A stretch of DNA of 64,000 nt. Source: Clostridiaceae bacterium 14S0207 (GTDB lineage Bacteria; Bacillota; Clostridia; Clostridiales; Clostridiaceae). The notes under the pieces were generated by a model. It was not told the DNA's origin and searched no databases. It worked only from the letters and a program-made list of their open reading frames with translations. This document shows, piece after piece, positions 1 through 9,769 of this stretch. The DNA is taken from the NCBI GenBank assembly GCA_003288255.1, contig CP026600.1, forward strand, positions 496,001 to 560,000, in the 5' to 3' direction. The position numbers and the translations under genes were made by a program. Each line of letters opens with the position of its first letter. The stretch's first letter is position 1.

Positions 1-810
1 GTATTAGGTAAGGGCGAACCTATATTGTTTATTCATGGAGGACCAGGTCTAGTACATAATTATTTTCTACCTTATTTTTTAGAACTTGTTAATAAAGGAT
101 ATCAATTAATATTTTATGATCAAAGAGGAAATGGAAAATCATATAAGGCATTTGATGAAAGTAATATAAATTTAAACGAATTTACATTAGATATTGAACG
201 ATTAAGAAAACATCTAAAAATTGATAAGTTAAATATTGTAGGACATTCCATGGGAGGTTTTTTTGCTCTAGATTATGCTAAAAAATTTAATAAAAGAGTA
301 AAAAAAATAACTTTGTGTAATTGTATTCCTATTGATATTGCAAACTTAGGAATAATGAATACTGTAATAAATGAGAGAATAAAATTTTATATTAATGAAA
401 TATCTGAAATTGTAAATTCGCAAAAGTTTAAGGATAATGATACAACAACAATAATAAAATATTTAACTTTAATAAATTCAGTTAATTTTTATGATAAATC
501 TAGAAGTAATGAACTATTTAAGGATATGGAGATAAGTCCATATTTTATGAAAAATTTTAAAAAAATAAATAAAAAGTTATTAAATGAATATATAAATATA
601 ATTGATAAATACAACTTAGATGATATACATATTCCAACATTAATAATTCATAGTGAATTTGATTTTATATCTATAGAATCAAGTGAGTATATTAATTATA
701 AACTTCAAAATTCTAATATCAAATTTATTAAAAAGTGTGGGCATTATTCATTTATAGAAAAAACTGAAGAGGTTTTAGAAAGTTTAGATGAATTTTTATT
801 AAAATATTAA
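1..810 (+). CDS. Alpha/beta hydrolase, proline iminopeptidase-like (5' end outside window)
   Basis: The reading frame is open from base 1, so the gene is cut by the left edge; the TTG at 25 is an internal Leu codon, because the frame upstream reads GKGEPI just before the conserved LFIHGGPG oxyanion-hole motif. YDQRGNGKS follows about 25 residues later, and the nucleophile elbow is GHSMGG with Ser as the expected nucleophile. The late LIIHSEFD segment carries the probable catalytic Asp, and CGHYSF near the C-terminus the catalytic His. HGGPG plus DQRGxGxS is typical of proline iminopeptidase (peptidase S33) relatives, but substrate cannot be deduced; the family also contains lactonases and esterases. 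A cytosolic hydrolase is inferred. Confidence 0.85.
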   Translation, partial: VLGKGEPILFIHGGPGLVHNYFLPYFLELVNKGYQLIFYDQRGNGKSYKAFDESNINLNEFTLDIERLRKHLKIDKLNIVGHSMGGFFALDYAKKFNKRVKKITLCNCIPIDIANLGIMNTVINERIKFYINEISEIVNSQKFKDNDTTTIIKYLTLINSVNFYDKSRSNELFKDMEISPYFMKNFKKINKKLLNEYINIIDKYNLDDIHIPTLIIHSEFDFISIESSEYINYKLQNSNIKFIKKCGHYSFIEKTEEVLESLDEFLLKY

Positions 811-1300
811 TTAATGAAAGAAGAACTAAAGATAATTAAATATTTAGCCGAGAATCATAGAATAATCATTAGTTTTACAAATAAAATTTATAAGATAAGT
901 AATATATAAAATCTTTTTTTAGAACTTGATAATACACTATGATAAAGTATAAAAAGATTTAAATGTTTTAAAAAGTTTATAATAATAAAATTTTTAAATA
1001 AAGTTATAGTATATAAAAGGCATTAATTTAAATATAAAGGTTATTTTAAGATTATATAGATTCTTATTTTTAAATCTAAAATATTATTATGTAGTTATAT
1101 ATTATAAAATACATATTTCACAAAAAATATTACAAAATTACTGAACCATTGAGATTAAATTTTTTATTAAAAGTTTAAAAAATTTGAAATTGTTATTGGA
1201 TTATATGAGTTTTATACTTTAAATAAATTATAGAATTGGTATAATAAGTATAGAAATTTATTTTAGACTTCACTAGAATAAACAAAGGAGTTGTAAAAGC
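811..1300. other. AT-rich intergenic region
   Basis: A 490-base non-coding stretch. The only readable frame is a 31-codon ORF at 814-909 with no ribosome-binding site, which I do not accept as a gene. No clear intrinsic terminator for the hydrolase is visible. The right-hand end carries the promoter of the S1-domain gene. Confidence 0.5.
1237..1245 (+). promoter_or_regulatory. Extended -10 promoter for the S1-domain gene
   Basis: TGG directly followed by TATAAT (1240-1245) is an extended -10 box. The -35 region is poor. It lies 55 bases ahead of the S1 protein start and has no other gene to serve. Confidence 0.4.
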
Positions 1301-2479
1301 ATGGATTTAAATAATAATGAGAACTTAACGATGGAAGAGGCTATGTTAGATATAGATAAGTCTATGAAAAAGATTAAGACAGGTGATATTGTAAAAGGAA
1401 AAGTAGTTTCTGTTTTAGAAAATGAAGTTATAGTAAACATAGGATATATGGCAGATGGAATAATTCCGGTTGAAGAGTTATCATTTGAAGATGTTGTACC
1501 AAGTGATGTAGTTAAAGAGACAGAAGAAATTTTTGTTTATATATTAAAGAGAGATGATGGAGAAGGAAATGTTCTTTTATCTAAAAAAAGAGCCGATGAA
1601 ATTAAGCTTTGGAATTCTTTGATTGAACTTTATAACAGAAAAGAAAATGTAATATTTAAAGTTAAAGAGGTAGTAAAGGGAGGATTAAGAGGTTGTGTTA
1701 ACGGACTAAAAGCTTTTATGCCGGCATCCCTAGTGTCAGCTGAATATACAAATGATTTAAATGTATACTTAGAAAAAGAATTAGAATGTAGAATAGATGA
1801 AATTAGTAAAAAAAATCAGAACATTGTTGTATCTAGGAAGGTTATAGAACTAGAAGAATTAAACAAAAAGAAAGAAATACTTTGGAATTCTATTAAAAAA
1901 GGGCAAAAAGTAAAAGGTGTTGTAACTAAAATAATGAATTTTGGTGCTTTTGTTGATTTAGGTGGAATAGAAGGTTTAATACATTTATCTGAATTAGCAT
2001 GGAGAAAAGTTAAGAATGCTTCAGAAGTTGTTTCTATACGTCAACCGGTTAACGTATATGTATTAGATGTAGATAAAGATAAGAAAAGAATTGCTTTGAG
2101 TTTAAAACAATTAGGAGAAAATCCTTGGGACAATATTGAGGGAAGACTTATAGAAGGAAGTGTAGTAGAGGGTGTTATTACAAGACTTTTAGATTTTGGA
2201 GCATTTGTAGAGATAGAAGAAGGAATAGAAGGACTTGTACATGTAACTGAAATTTCTGATGAAAATATAGTTAAACCATCTAATATGCTTACAATTGGAG
2301 AAAGAGTTAAAGTTAAGATATTGTCCATAGATAAAGAAAATCATAGGTTGTCTTTAAGTATAAAGGAAGCTAAAGAAAAAGTAGTTGAAGGTTTTTCAAG
2401 TTATGTGGATGATGAAGAAAATACAAATTCTTTAGGAGATTTATTTAAAGATAAACTAAAAAATTTAAATTTAAAATAA
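1301..2479 (+). CDS. rpsA: S1-domain RNA-binding protein (ribosomal protein S1-like)
   Basis: 392 residues with four consecutive S1 (OB-fold) domains at about 24-93, 115-177, 199-270 and 284-355. The third and fourth are the best conserved, each with the FGAFV...GIEGLxHxSE pattern; the second is divergent. The C-terminal tail is Lys/Asp rich. It should bind single-stranded mRNA, in Firmicutes as a non-essential translation factor rather than a full six-domain S1. The ATG follows AAAGGAG by a normal distance. The gene is monocistronic, with its own promoter and a strong terminator at 2538. The symbol follows common clostridial annotation practice; equivalence to enterobacterial S1 is not implied. 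Confidence 0.85.
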   Translation: MDLNNNENLTMEEAMLDIDKSMKKIKTGDIVKGKVVSVLENEVIVNIGYMADGIIPVEELSFEDVVPSDVVKETEEIFVYILKRDDGEGNVLLSKKRADEIKLWNSLIELYNRKENVIFKVKEVVKGGLRGCVNGLKAFMPASLVSAEYTNDLNVYLEKELECRIDEISKKNQNIVVSRKVIELEELNKKKEILWNSIKKGQKVKGVVTKIMNFGAFVDLGGIEGLIHLSELAWRKVKNASEVVSIRQPVNVYVLDVDKDKKRIALSLKQLGENPWDNIEGRLIEGSVVEGVITRLLDFGAFVEIEEGIEGLVHVTEISDENIVKPSNMLTIGERVKVKILSIDKENHRLSLSIKEAKEKVVEGFSSYVDDEENTNSLGDLFKDKLKNLNLK

Positions 2480-2537
2480 TTTATATTATTGAATTTTATA
2501 CAATAAGAATGAATTTTAACATTTAAATGTAGTAAGA

Positions 2538-2580
2538 AAGAGTATCTTAATTTTCCTAAAAATAAAGATACTCTTTTATT
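2538..2580 (+). terminator. Intrinsic terminator after the S1-domain gene
   Basis: Perfect 11-bp stem (AAGAGTATCTT at 2538-2548 with its complement at 2565-2575) followed by a T-rich run. Confidence 0.85.
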
Positions 2581-2775
2581 GTATTCTTATGACATACAAT
2601 ACATAAAATGTAATAAATCTACGAAAATAAAAAGTAAGAACAAAAATAAAATTAAATAAATTTAAAATTTAATGAAATTATCCTTAAATATGATGAAATT
2701 ACAGAAAGTTTAAATTATAATGTTAAGTGATAAATAAATTAATACATAATTTAAGAAAAATAGAGGGTGTTAATT

Positions 2776-4083
2776 GTGGATAATATAGATGAAATTTTAA
2801 AATTTAGAAGAGAATTTCATAAATGTGCAGAAGTAGGATGGTTAGAATTTGAAACAACTATAAAAATTATTGAATATTTAAATGAGTGGAACATAAAAAC
2901 AATATATGGTAAAAAAGTACATAGTTTTAGAATGGGGTTACCTACAGAAGCACAGAAAGAGAAACATAAAAAGTGTGTTATAAAAAGAAATCCACAATTA
3001 AATCATAAAAAATATAAGGAAATTTTTGAAGGATATACTGGGGTAATAGGAGTTTTAGATACAAAGAGGCAAGGTAATAATACAATTTTACGTTTTGATA
3101 TAGATGCCAATAATGTGGTAGAAACTGATGAAGAAAAGCACATACCAAACAAAGAGGATTTTGCCTCATATAATTATGGTATGATGCATGCTTGTGGACA
3201 TGATGCACATATTGCAATAGGTCTTATGGTTGCAAAAGAAATAAGTAAACTTAAAAATGAACTTACAGGTAAAATATATTTTATTTTTCAACCGGCAGAA
3301 GAAGGTGTAAGAGGAGCAAGTAGTATAATAGATAGTGAAATAGGTGAAGAAATTTTTAAAAAAGCAGACTATTTTATTTCATCGCATATAGGATTTTCTG
3401 GAAAGGACAATGAAATTGTTTGTTGTACAGAGGGATTTTTAGGAACTACTAAATTAGATATAGAGTTTTATGGTAAAGCATCACATGCAGGTGCATGCCC
3501 TGAAAATGGTAGGAATGCCTTGTTAGGGGCTAGTAATTGTATTTTAGGATTATATAGTTTGACTCAATTTAGTGGAGGCATTAGTAGAATTAATGTGGGA
3601 ACATTAATGGCTGGTACGGCCAGAAATGTAGTTCCAAGTATAGCAATTTTGGAAATAGAAACCCGATCAGATGAAGAAGAGATAAATATAGCATTAGTTA
3701 ATAGAGTGAAAGATATTGTAAAGGGATCAGCTAATATGTATGGGCTAGATTATAAAATAAAAAAGCAGGGGATGACTAGTGCATATAAAATTGGTAATAG
3801 AAAATTTGGGTATGAGATTTACAACTGTTTAAGTAACTTAAATTTGAGTTTAATAAAAGTTAGTAATTTTGGAGCATCAGAAGATGCTACTTCTATGATG
3901 AGAAAAGTGGAGGAAAATGGAGGACAAGCAATATATATGATTATAGGTACAAATAGGGCAGATGAACATCATAATGAACATTTCGATATTAATGAAAAAA
4001 ATCTTATTAATGGATTTAATGTTTATATGAGTATTTTAAAAAAACTAAATAACCCTGTTGAATCTACGAATATTAGGGGATAA
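2776..4083 (+). CDS. M20 family metallo-amidohydrolase (AbgA/HipO-like)
   Basis: About 435 residues. Zinc-binding motifs of the M20D peptidase/amidohydrolase family are visible: MHACGHDAH near residue 137, PAEEG near 172 with the catalytic Glu, and EHHNEHFD near the C-terminus. The N-terminal FRREFHxxAExGWxEFxT pattern and the FGASEDAT segment match p-aminobenzoyl-glutamate hydrolase subunit A and related amidohydrolases better than classical hippuricase. Substrate is likely an N-acyl or aminobenzoyl amino acid, by family inference only. I start at the GTG at 2776, because the AGAGGG ribosome-binding site at 2762-2767 is correctly spaced for it and would overlap the earlier GTG at 2767. It lies just upstream of the sensor kinase (24-base gap), so the two may be co-transcribed. 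Confidence 0.8.
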   Translation: MDNIDEILKFRREFHKCAEVGWLEFETTIKIIEYLNEWNIKTIYGKKVHSFRMGLPTEAQKEKHKKCVIKRNPQLNHKKYKEIFEGYTGVIGVLDTKRQGNNTILRFDIDANNVVETDEEKHIPNKEDFASYNYGMMHACGHDAHIAIGLMVAKEISKLKNELTGKIYFIFQPAEEGVRGASSIIDSEIGEEIFKKADYFISSHIGFSGKDNEIVCCTEGFLGTTKLDIEFYGKASHAGACPENGRNALLGASNCILGLYSLTQFSGGISRINVGTLMAGTARNVVPSIAILEIETRSDEEEINIALVNRVKDIVKGSANMYGLDYKIKKQGMTSAYKIGNRKFGYEIYNCLSNLNLSLIKVSNFGASEDATSMMRKVEENGGQAIYMIIGTNRADEHHNEHFDINEKNLINGFNVYMSILKKLNNPVESTNIRG

Positions 4084-4107
4084 TGGATATGAAAAGGGGA
4101 AGCTGCA

Positions 4108-5973
4108 ATGAAAAAAACTTTAAAAGGTAGATTTATGTTCCCAGTTCTTTTGTCAGCAGCTTTAGGCATATGTGTATTAATATTTATTTTTTATTCTCAG
4201 GCCAAGCAGATAATAACTAGTGATATAGAGAAGATGTCTAAAGACAAAGTTGAGAAAATGGTTGATAACGTTGATAACAAATTGAAGAATTGGAAAGAGA
4301 TTCTACAAATACTTGCTACAGATGATGAAGCAAAAAGATTAAATGGAAAAGATCTTTTTAATGAAATAAGTAAACAGAAAAAAATTTTTGATGATTTTGA
4401 GTTAATGACTATTATCGATGAAAAAGGAAATTATTATGATAGTAAGCATAGAAGAGGAAATGTTAGTGATAGACAATATTTTAAGGATAGTATAGAAGGA
4501 TATACTAGTATTTCAGAACCCATTATTTCCAAAAGGGATAATAAAGCTGTAATAGTTATTTCTACACCTATAAGTGATAAGAAAAATATTAAAGGAGTAT
4601 TATGTGCGGAGGTAAGTCTTTCTTATTTAACGTATATTATTAACTGTGAAAAAATTGGAGAAAAAGGATATGCATTTATGATAGATTCAGTAGGTAGATT
4701 AATGGCATATCCAGATAAAAATAAACTGTTAACTACTAATATAATTGATATGAATGATGAAGATTTAAATTCTATATGTAAAGATATGATTAAAGGAATA
4801 GATGGAGTAGGCAGATATAATTATAATGGTGAATTAAAAATGGTGGCATACAAACATGTATTAGAAGCACCATGGTCTATAGCAATGACAGCAAATTATA
4901 AGGAAGTTTTTCATGATTTAGAAGTCTTTAAAAATTTTATTATAGTTATAGGAATTATAGTTTTAGCGATTATTATATATTTCATATATATAGTGGTAAA
5001 TTCTGTTACTGAACCAATTAAAGAAATAAAGGATTGTATAGAAATTGCAACAACGGGAAATCTTGAAGTGCAATGTAATATTAATAGTAAAGATGAATTA
5101 GGGGTACTTGGAGATAGATTAAATAAGTTAATTAATGAAAATAAAAGGTTAATAGATGAAACTATAGAGTATGATAGAATTAAAATGGAGTTTTTTGCCA
5201 ATATATCACATGAATTAAAGACACCTATAAATATCATTTTTTCCACTGTTCAATTGTTAAACTTATATGCTAACAAAAATGAAGATGTTAGTTTTAATGA
5301 TTTAGAACAAGATAAAATGAGGAAGTATCTTAAAATTATGGAACAGAATTCTTATAGACTAATAAGATGTGTTAATAATTTAATTGATTTAACGGAATTA
5401 GATTGTGGAGTATTAACACCTAAGCTAGTTAATACTAACATAGTTGAGGTAGTAGAGGAGATAACTATGGCCACTGTAGAATATGTAAAAAGTAAAGATA
5501 AAAAAATTATTTTTGATACAGATATAGAAGAAAAGTATATGGCTATTGATGTAGAGAAAATTGAAAGAATAATTTTAAATTTAATTTCTAACGCCTTAAA
5601 GTTTACGGAACCTAAGGATGTTATTATAGTAGGAATATATGATAAAGGTGAAGAAATCGATATTGTAGTTAAAGATAGTGGTAAGGGAATTCCACAAGAT
5701 AAACAAAAAATTATTTTTGAGAGATTTAGGCAGGTTGATCAGTTATTAAATAGAGATCACGAAGGATCAGGAATAGGTCTTTCATTAGTAAAAGCCTTAG
5801 TAGAAATGCATAATGGAGAAATTAGGGTAAAAAGTAAAGTAGGAGAAGGTAGTGAGTTTATAATAACATTACCAGTACATTTTATTAAAGGGCAAGAGAT
5901 AGAAGAAAATAAATTAGTTAGAGAACCTAAAATTCAAAAAATTGAAATTGAATTTTCAGATATATATGGATAA
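4108..5973 (+). CDS. Membrane sensor histidine kinase with extracellular Cache domain (orphan)
   Basis: 621 residues in the order: N-terminal membrane helix (about 10-30), extracellular double-Cache-like sensor region (about 35-270, with the conserved DRQYF and GYAFMID patterns), second membrane helix (about 274-298), HAMP linker, HisKA dimerisation domain with the phosphoacceptor in FANISHELKTP (His near 368), and HATPase_c with N, G1 (DSGKGIP) and G2 (GSGIGLS) boxes. It should autophosphorylate in response to a small extracellular ligand. No response regulator gene lies nearby. In clostridia, orphan kinases of this kind can feed Spo0A directly, but that is only a possibility here. The preceding M20 hydrolase may share its transcript. 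Confidence 0.88.
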   Translation: MKKTLKGRFMFPVLLSAALGICVLIFIFYSQAKQIITSDIEKMSKDKVEKMVDNVDNKLKNWKEILQILATDDEAKRLNGKDLFNEISKQKKIFDDFELMTIIDEKGNYYDSKHRRGNVSDRQYFKDSIEGYTSISEPIISKRDNKAVIVISTPISDKKNIKGVLCAEVSLSYLTYIINCEKIGEKGYAFMIDSVGRLMAYPDKNKLLTTNIIDMNDEDLNSICKDMIKGIDGVGRYNYNGELKMVAYKHVLEAPWSIAMTANYKEVFHDLEVFKNFIIVIGIIVLAIIIYFIYIVVNSVTEPIKEIKDCIEIATTGNLEVQCNINSKDELGVLGDRLNKLINENKRLIDETIEYDRIKMEFFANISHELKTPINIIFSTVQLLNLYANKNEDVSFNDLEQDKMRKYLKIMEQNSYRLIRCVNNLIDLTELDCGVLTPKLVNTNIVEVVEEITMATVEYVKSKDKKIIFDTDIEEKYMAIDVEKIERIILNLISNALKFTEPKDVIIVGIYDKGEEIDIVVKDSGKGIPQDKQKIIFERFRQVDQLLNRDHEGSGIGLSLVKALVEMHNGEIRVKSKVGEGSEFIITLPVHFIKGQEIEENKLVREPKIQKIEIEFSDIYG

Positions 5974-6049
5974 GATAATATGTAAGAATATATACTAATG
6001 GTACAATAACTATGAATTAAGAAATTTTTAAAGAGTTATGGTAAAAGTT

Positions 6050-6077
6050 TTTAACAAAATTCAATTTATGTTATAAT
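6050..6077 (+). promoter_or_regulatory. Promoter of deoD
   Basis: TTTAAC at 6050-6055 and TATAAT at 6072-6077, spacer 16, placed 32 bases before the start codon. Confidence 0.5.
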
Positions 6078-6109
6078 ATTAATGAAAAATAAACTTTGGA
6101 GGGAAAAAT

Positions 6110-6811
6110 ATGAGCATACATATTGGAGCTAAACCAAACGAAATAGCAAGCACTGTACTATTACCAGGAGATCCTTTAAGAGCTAAATTTATAGCAGAAA
6201 CTTTTTTAGAAGATGTGGTTTGCTACAATGAAATTAGAGGAATGTACGGTTTTACAGGAACTTATAAAGGAAAAAGAGTATCTGTTCAAGGTACAGGTAT
6301 GGGTGTTCCATCAATTTCTATATATGCAGATGAGTTAATAAATAGTTATGGAGTAAAAAATCTTATAAGAATAGGTACATGTGGAACTATTCAAAAAGAT
6401 GTTAATATAAGAGAAGTTATTATAGGAATGAGTGCATCAACTGATTCTAATATAAACAATATAAGATTTAGTGGAATGAATTTTGCGCCAACAGCTTCTT
6501 TTGAACTTTTAAAGAAAGCTTATGATAAGGCACAAGAGTTAGGTGTAAAAACTCATGTAGGAAATATATTAACTTCTGATACTTTCTATTATGATGAGCC
6601 AGATGCTTGGAAAATCTGGGCTAAGTTTGGGGTTTTAGGTGTCGAAATGGAAAGTGCTGCTCTATATACATTAGGAGCTAAATATGGAGTAAACACATTA
6701 GCATTATTAACAGTTAGTGATAATTTAATAACTGGAGATAAAGCAACTTCTGAAGAACGTCAAACAACATTTACTCAAATGATTGAAATTGCTTTAGGAT
6801 TAGCAGAATAA
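6110..6811 (+). CDS. deoD: Purine-nucleoside phosphorylase, DeoD type
   Basis: 233 residues, the usual length for the hexameric low-specificity DeoD enzymes. It cleaves purine (deoxy)nucleosides with phosphate to free base and (deoxy)ribose-1-phosphate in the cytosol, for purine salvage. Visible signatures are [13 protein letters not shown] (phosphate binding), the [14 protein letters not shown] segment, RIGTCGT, and [10 protein letters not shown] (nucleoside ribose binding), with the catalytic Asp in LLTVSDN. ATG is preceded by GGAGGG. It is monocistronic, between a promoter at 6050 and a terminator at 6821. Confidence 0.96.
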   Translation: MSIHIGAKPNEIASTVLLPGDPLRAKFIAETFLEDVVCYNEIRGMYGFTGTYKGKRVSVQGTGMGVPSISIYADELINSYGVKNLIRIGTCGTIQKDVNIREVIIGMSASTDSNINNIRFSGMNFAPTASFELLKKAYDKAQELGVKTHVGNILTSDTFYYDEPDAWKIWAKFGVLGVEMESAALYTLGAKYGVNTLALLTVSDNLITGDKATSEERQTTFTQMIEIALGLAE

Positions 6812-6820
6812 TTTTACTAA

Positions 6821-6855
6821 GAAGCTAAGCTCTATTTAGAGTTTAGCTTTTTTAA
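6821..6855 (+). terminator. Intrinsic terminator after deoD
   Basis: AAGCTAAGCTC pairs with GAGTTTAGCTT (one G-U pair) and is followed by a run of T. Confidence 0.8.
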
Positions 6856-6876
6856 GTTAAATCTTTATAAAATTTG

Positions 6877-6905
6877 TTTACTAATTTAGCTTAGAAACAT
6901 ATAAT
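6877..6905 (+). promoter_or_regulatory. Promoter of the mgtA leader transcript
   Basis: TTTACT at 6877-6882, 17-base spacer, TATAAT at 6900-6905. Transcription from here would give a leader of about 280 nt before the Mg2+ ATPase. Confidence 0.6.
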
Positions 6906-6939
6906 ACAAATATAGGTAAAAATATATATTTGAAATGTT

Positions 6940-7155
6940 TTTTAGGTGAGATTACTGCAATGAATATAAAGTACGACCTATACAGAAATCTTCATTTATC
7001 AATGTTAAAATGAGGATTTTTTTTATTTAATAATAAAAATATTTTGGGGGTGAAGATGCATGGAAGATGGTCTTCCTTTACATTCGTATTTTAATAAATA
7101 TATTTTGGAAATGTTATTCAAGAGATTTATAGGAGAATACTTTTCCATGCAAATC
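6940..7155 (+). promoter_or_regulatory. Probable M-box (ykoK) Mg2+-sensing leader of the MgtA-type ATPase
   Basis: The untranslated leader contains pieces that match the M-box consensus in order: TTAGGTGAG, ACTGCAATGAATATA, CCTATACAGAAATC, and a helix ending in GAGGATTTTTTTT. Further down, TGCATGGAA (from 7057) is complementary to TTCCATGCA (to 7151), while an overlapping short hairpin GGAAGA/TCTTCC (loop TGG) is mutually exclusive with it. This looks like a switch close to the ribosome-binding site. M-box RNAs are known upstream of Mg2+ transporters, which fits the downstream gene. I have not been able to fold or score it against the covariance model. Confidence 0.6.
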
Positions 7156-7193
7156 CTTGAGTAACAATGCTTGTGTCATTAGGAGGTGTTGTT

Positions 7194-9713
7194 ATGGTTA
7201 AAGTAAAAGAACTTAATATTAAAAATATTAAAGGATTAACTGACGAAGAAGCCGTAAAAAGATTAAATAAATATGGTGCTAATGATATTAATAAAGAGAA
7301 AAAATCAAGTTTAATAAAGAAATTTTTTAATAATATAAAAAATCCTTTGGTTATATTATTAGGTGTGCTTGCTCTTACATCATATATAACTGGGGATAAA
7401 AAATCTACGATTATAATGATAGCCATGGTTTTTTTAGGTGTTATTTTAAAATTTATTCAAGAAACTAAGGCTGATAATTCAGCTCAGAAATTAAAAGATA
7501 TGGTAACAACAAAGGCAACTGTTATACGCAATGGATATGAAAAAGAGATATTCTTTGAAGAATTGGTTCCAGGAGACATAATTCATCTATCAGCAGGAGA
7601 TATGATACCAGCAGATGTAAGAATAATTTATAGTAAAGATTTGTTTGTTAACCAATCCTCATTAACTGGAGAGTCTATTCCAGTAGAAAAAGAAAGTAAG
7701 GTGGGAATTTTTAAAGAGGATTTACAAAATCCTAATCTTTGTTTTATGGGAACCAATGTTGAAAGTGGAACTGCTATTGTTGAAATTTTAAATACTGGAT
7801 ATAATACTTATCTTGGACAAGTGAGTAAAACACTTACAAAAAAAAGAGAGTTAACTAGCTTTGATAAAGGTATAAATAACTTTACAATACTTATGATTAA
7901 AATGATTTTCATTATGGCGCCTATAGTATTTTTCGCTAATGGATTTTCTAAAGGGGATTGGGGTTCAGCATTTTTATTTGCTATTGCTGTTGCAGTTGGA
8001 CTAACTCCAGAAATGCTTCCTATGATAGTTACTGTTAACTTATCTAAAGGAGCATTATCAATGAGTAAAAAGAAAGTTATAGTAAAAAAATTAAATGCTA
8101 TTCAAAATTTTGGTGCTATGAATATATTATGTACAGATAAAACAGGAACTATAACCTGTGGTAAAGTAAAGCTTGAAAAGTGTGTTGATATTTATGGAGA
8201 TAAAAGTGAAAGAGTCTTAAAATATGCTTTTATAAATAGTTTTTATCAAACAGGATTAAAAAACGTTATGGATAATGCTATTTTAGAATATAAGAAAAAA
8301 AATGGGTTTCTTGATAAAGAAAAAATTAGATATATAAAGGTTGATGAATTACCTTTTGACTTTAAAAGAAAGAGAATGTCAGTAGTAGTTAGGAATGAAG
8401 ACCAGAAGGATATATTGATTTGTAAAGGTGCAGTAGAAGAGATTTTATCATTAAGTGAGTATTATGAAATTGATAAAGAAATAAAATATTTTACGCAAGA
8501 AAGTAAGCAGAAATTTGAAAATATAAGTAAAAATCTTAATAAAAGTGGATTTAGGGTAATTGCTGTAGCATATAAAAAAATTAAAGATAAGAAAGATGAA
8601 TATGAAGTTAATGATGAAAAGCAATTAGTTTTTTTAGGATATATGGCTTTTTTAGATCCACCAAAAGAAACATCAAGAGAAGCTATAGAAAAATTTAAAA
8701 AATACAATGTAGATATAAAAGTGTTAACTGGTGACAATGAAATAGTTACTAAAAAAATATGTAAAGATGTTAATTTGCCAGTTGATAGGATTTTATTAGG
8801 TAAGGATATAGATCAGATGAGTGATGAAAAATTAGCTATAGAGGCAGAGAAGACAAATGTATTTGCTAAATTATCTCCTTTACACAAGGAAAGAATAATA
8901 AAAGTATTAAAGGCTAGAGAACATGTTGTTGGATTTATGGGGGACGGTATAAATGATTCACCAGCATTAAAAGCAGCAGATGTTGGAATTTCAGTTGATG
9001 GAGCTGTAGATATAGCAAAGGAATGTTCTGATATAATTCTTCTTGAAAATAATTTATTAGTTTTAGAAGAAGGCGTTATTGAGGGAAGAAGAATTTTTGC
9101 TAATATAATAAAATATATAAAAATGACTGCTAGTTCTAATTTCGGAAATATGTTTAGTGTATTAGGTGCAAGTATAATACTACCGTTTTTACCTATGTTG
9201 CCCATTCAAGTATTAATTAATAATTTACTTTATGATATTTCCCAAAGTGCTATTCCAACAGATAATGTAGATAATGAATGGTTAACCAAACCAAGAAAAT
9301 GGCAAGTCAACAATATAAAAAAATATATTATGTGTATAGGTCCTGTAAGTTCAATTTTTGATTATATAACTTATTTCGTATTATGGTTTATGTTTAAAGG
9401 AGTTAACAATCCAGCAATGTTTCAAACAGGTTGGTTTTTAGAGTCTCTAGTAACACAAACTATTATAATACATGTAATAAGAACAAATAAAATACCTTTT
9501 ATTGAGAGTAAGGCAAGTAATCCATTGACTATGACAACAATATTAATGGTATTTATAGGGGTTACTCTAATAAATTCTCCTTTAGGAGGGAATTTAGGTT
9601 TTGTAAAGTTACCTTTAATGTGCTATCCTATATTAATATGTATTTTAATCGGATACGTATTTTTAACACAATTTATAAAAGAACGTTATGTTAAAAAGTT
9701 TAATTTAGATTAG
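7194..9713 (+). CDS. mgtA: Mg2+-importing P-type ATPase, MgtA/MgtB type
   Basis: 839 residues, a class IIIB P-type ATPase that imports Mg2+ at the cytoplasmic membrane. Visible features are the actuator motif SLTGES, the MgtA signature GLTPEMLPMIV, the phosphorylation loop CTDKTGTIT (Asp near 315) just after NAIQNFGAM, and the hinge GDGINDSPALKAADVGIS. A block of C-terminal membrane helices follows. The VIVKKLNAIQNFGAM stretch separates MgtA from Ca2+ pumps. I chose ATG 7194 because AGGAGG at 7181-7186 is spaced for it; an in-frame ATG at 7167 lacks a ribosome-binding site and lies in the leader. Regulation is expected through the M-box-like leader. Confidence 0.93.
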   Translation: MVKVKELNIKNIKGLTDEEAVKRLNKYGANDINKEKKSSLIKKFFNNIKNPLVILLGVLALTSYITGDKKSTIIMIAMVFLGVILKFIQETKADNSAQKLKDMVTTKATVIRNGYEKEIFFEELVPGDIIHLSAGDMIPADVRIIYSKDLFVNQSSLTGESIPVEKESKVGIFKEDLQNPNLCFMGTNVESGTAIVEILNTGYNTYLGQVSKTLTKKRELTSFDKGINNFTILMIKMIFIMAPIVFFANGFSKGDWGSAFLFAIAVAVGLTPEMLPMIVTVNLSKGALSMSKKKVIVKKLNAIQNFGAMNILCTDKTGTITCGKVKLEKCVDIYGDKSERVLKYAFINSFYQTGLKNVMDNAILEYKKKNGFLDKEKIRYIKVDELPFDFKRKRMSVVVRNEDQKDILICKGAVEEILSLSEYYEIDKEIKYFTQESKQKFENISKNLNKSGFRVIAVAYKKIKDKKDEYEVNDEKQLVFLGYMAFLDPPKETSREAIEKFKKYNVDIKVLTGDNEIVTKKICKDVNLPVDRILLGKDIDQMSDEKLAIEAEKTNVFAKLSPLHKERIIKVLKAREHVVGFMGDGINDSPALKAADVGISVDGAVDIAKECSDIILLENNLLVLEEGVIEGRRIFANIIKYIKMTASSNFGNMFSVLGASIILPFLPMLPIQVLINNLLYDISQSAIPTDNVDNEWLTKPRKWQVNNIKKYIMCIGPVSSIFDYITYFVLWFMFKGVNNPAMFQTGWFLESLVTQTIIIHVIRTNKIPFIESKASNPLTMTTILMVFIGVTLINSPLGGNLGFVKLPLMCYPILICILIGYVFLTQFIKERYVKKFNLD

Positions 9714-9732
9714 CAGTATGTATAAATAACAT

Positions 9733-9769
9733 TAAAAAGAGTTAGAGAAATAATTTCTAACTCTTTTTT
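9733..9769. terminator. Bidirectional terminator between mgtA and tRNA-Leu
   Basis: AAAAAGAGTTAGA pairs with TCTAACTCTTTTT across a short AT loop, with A and T runs on either side, so it can end the plus-strand mgtA transcript and the minus-strand tRNA transcript. Confidence 0.85.

Noticed and set aside
814-909. 31-codon reading frame downstream of the first hydrolase
   Set aside because: No ribosome-binding site, no similarity recognised, and composition equal to the surrounding AT-rich spacer.
7056-7094. 12-codon leader peptide before mgtA as a separate gene
   Set aside because: It overlaps the riboswitch-like structure; kept only as a remark because translation cannot be shown from sequence.
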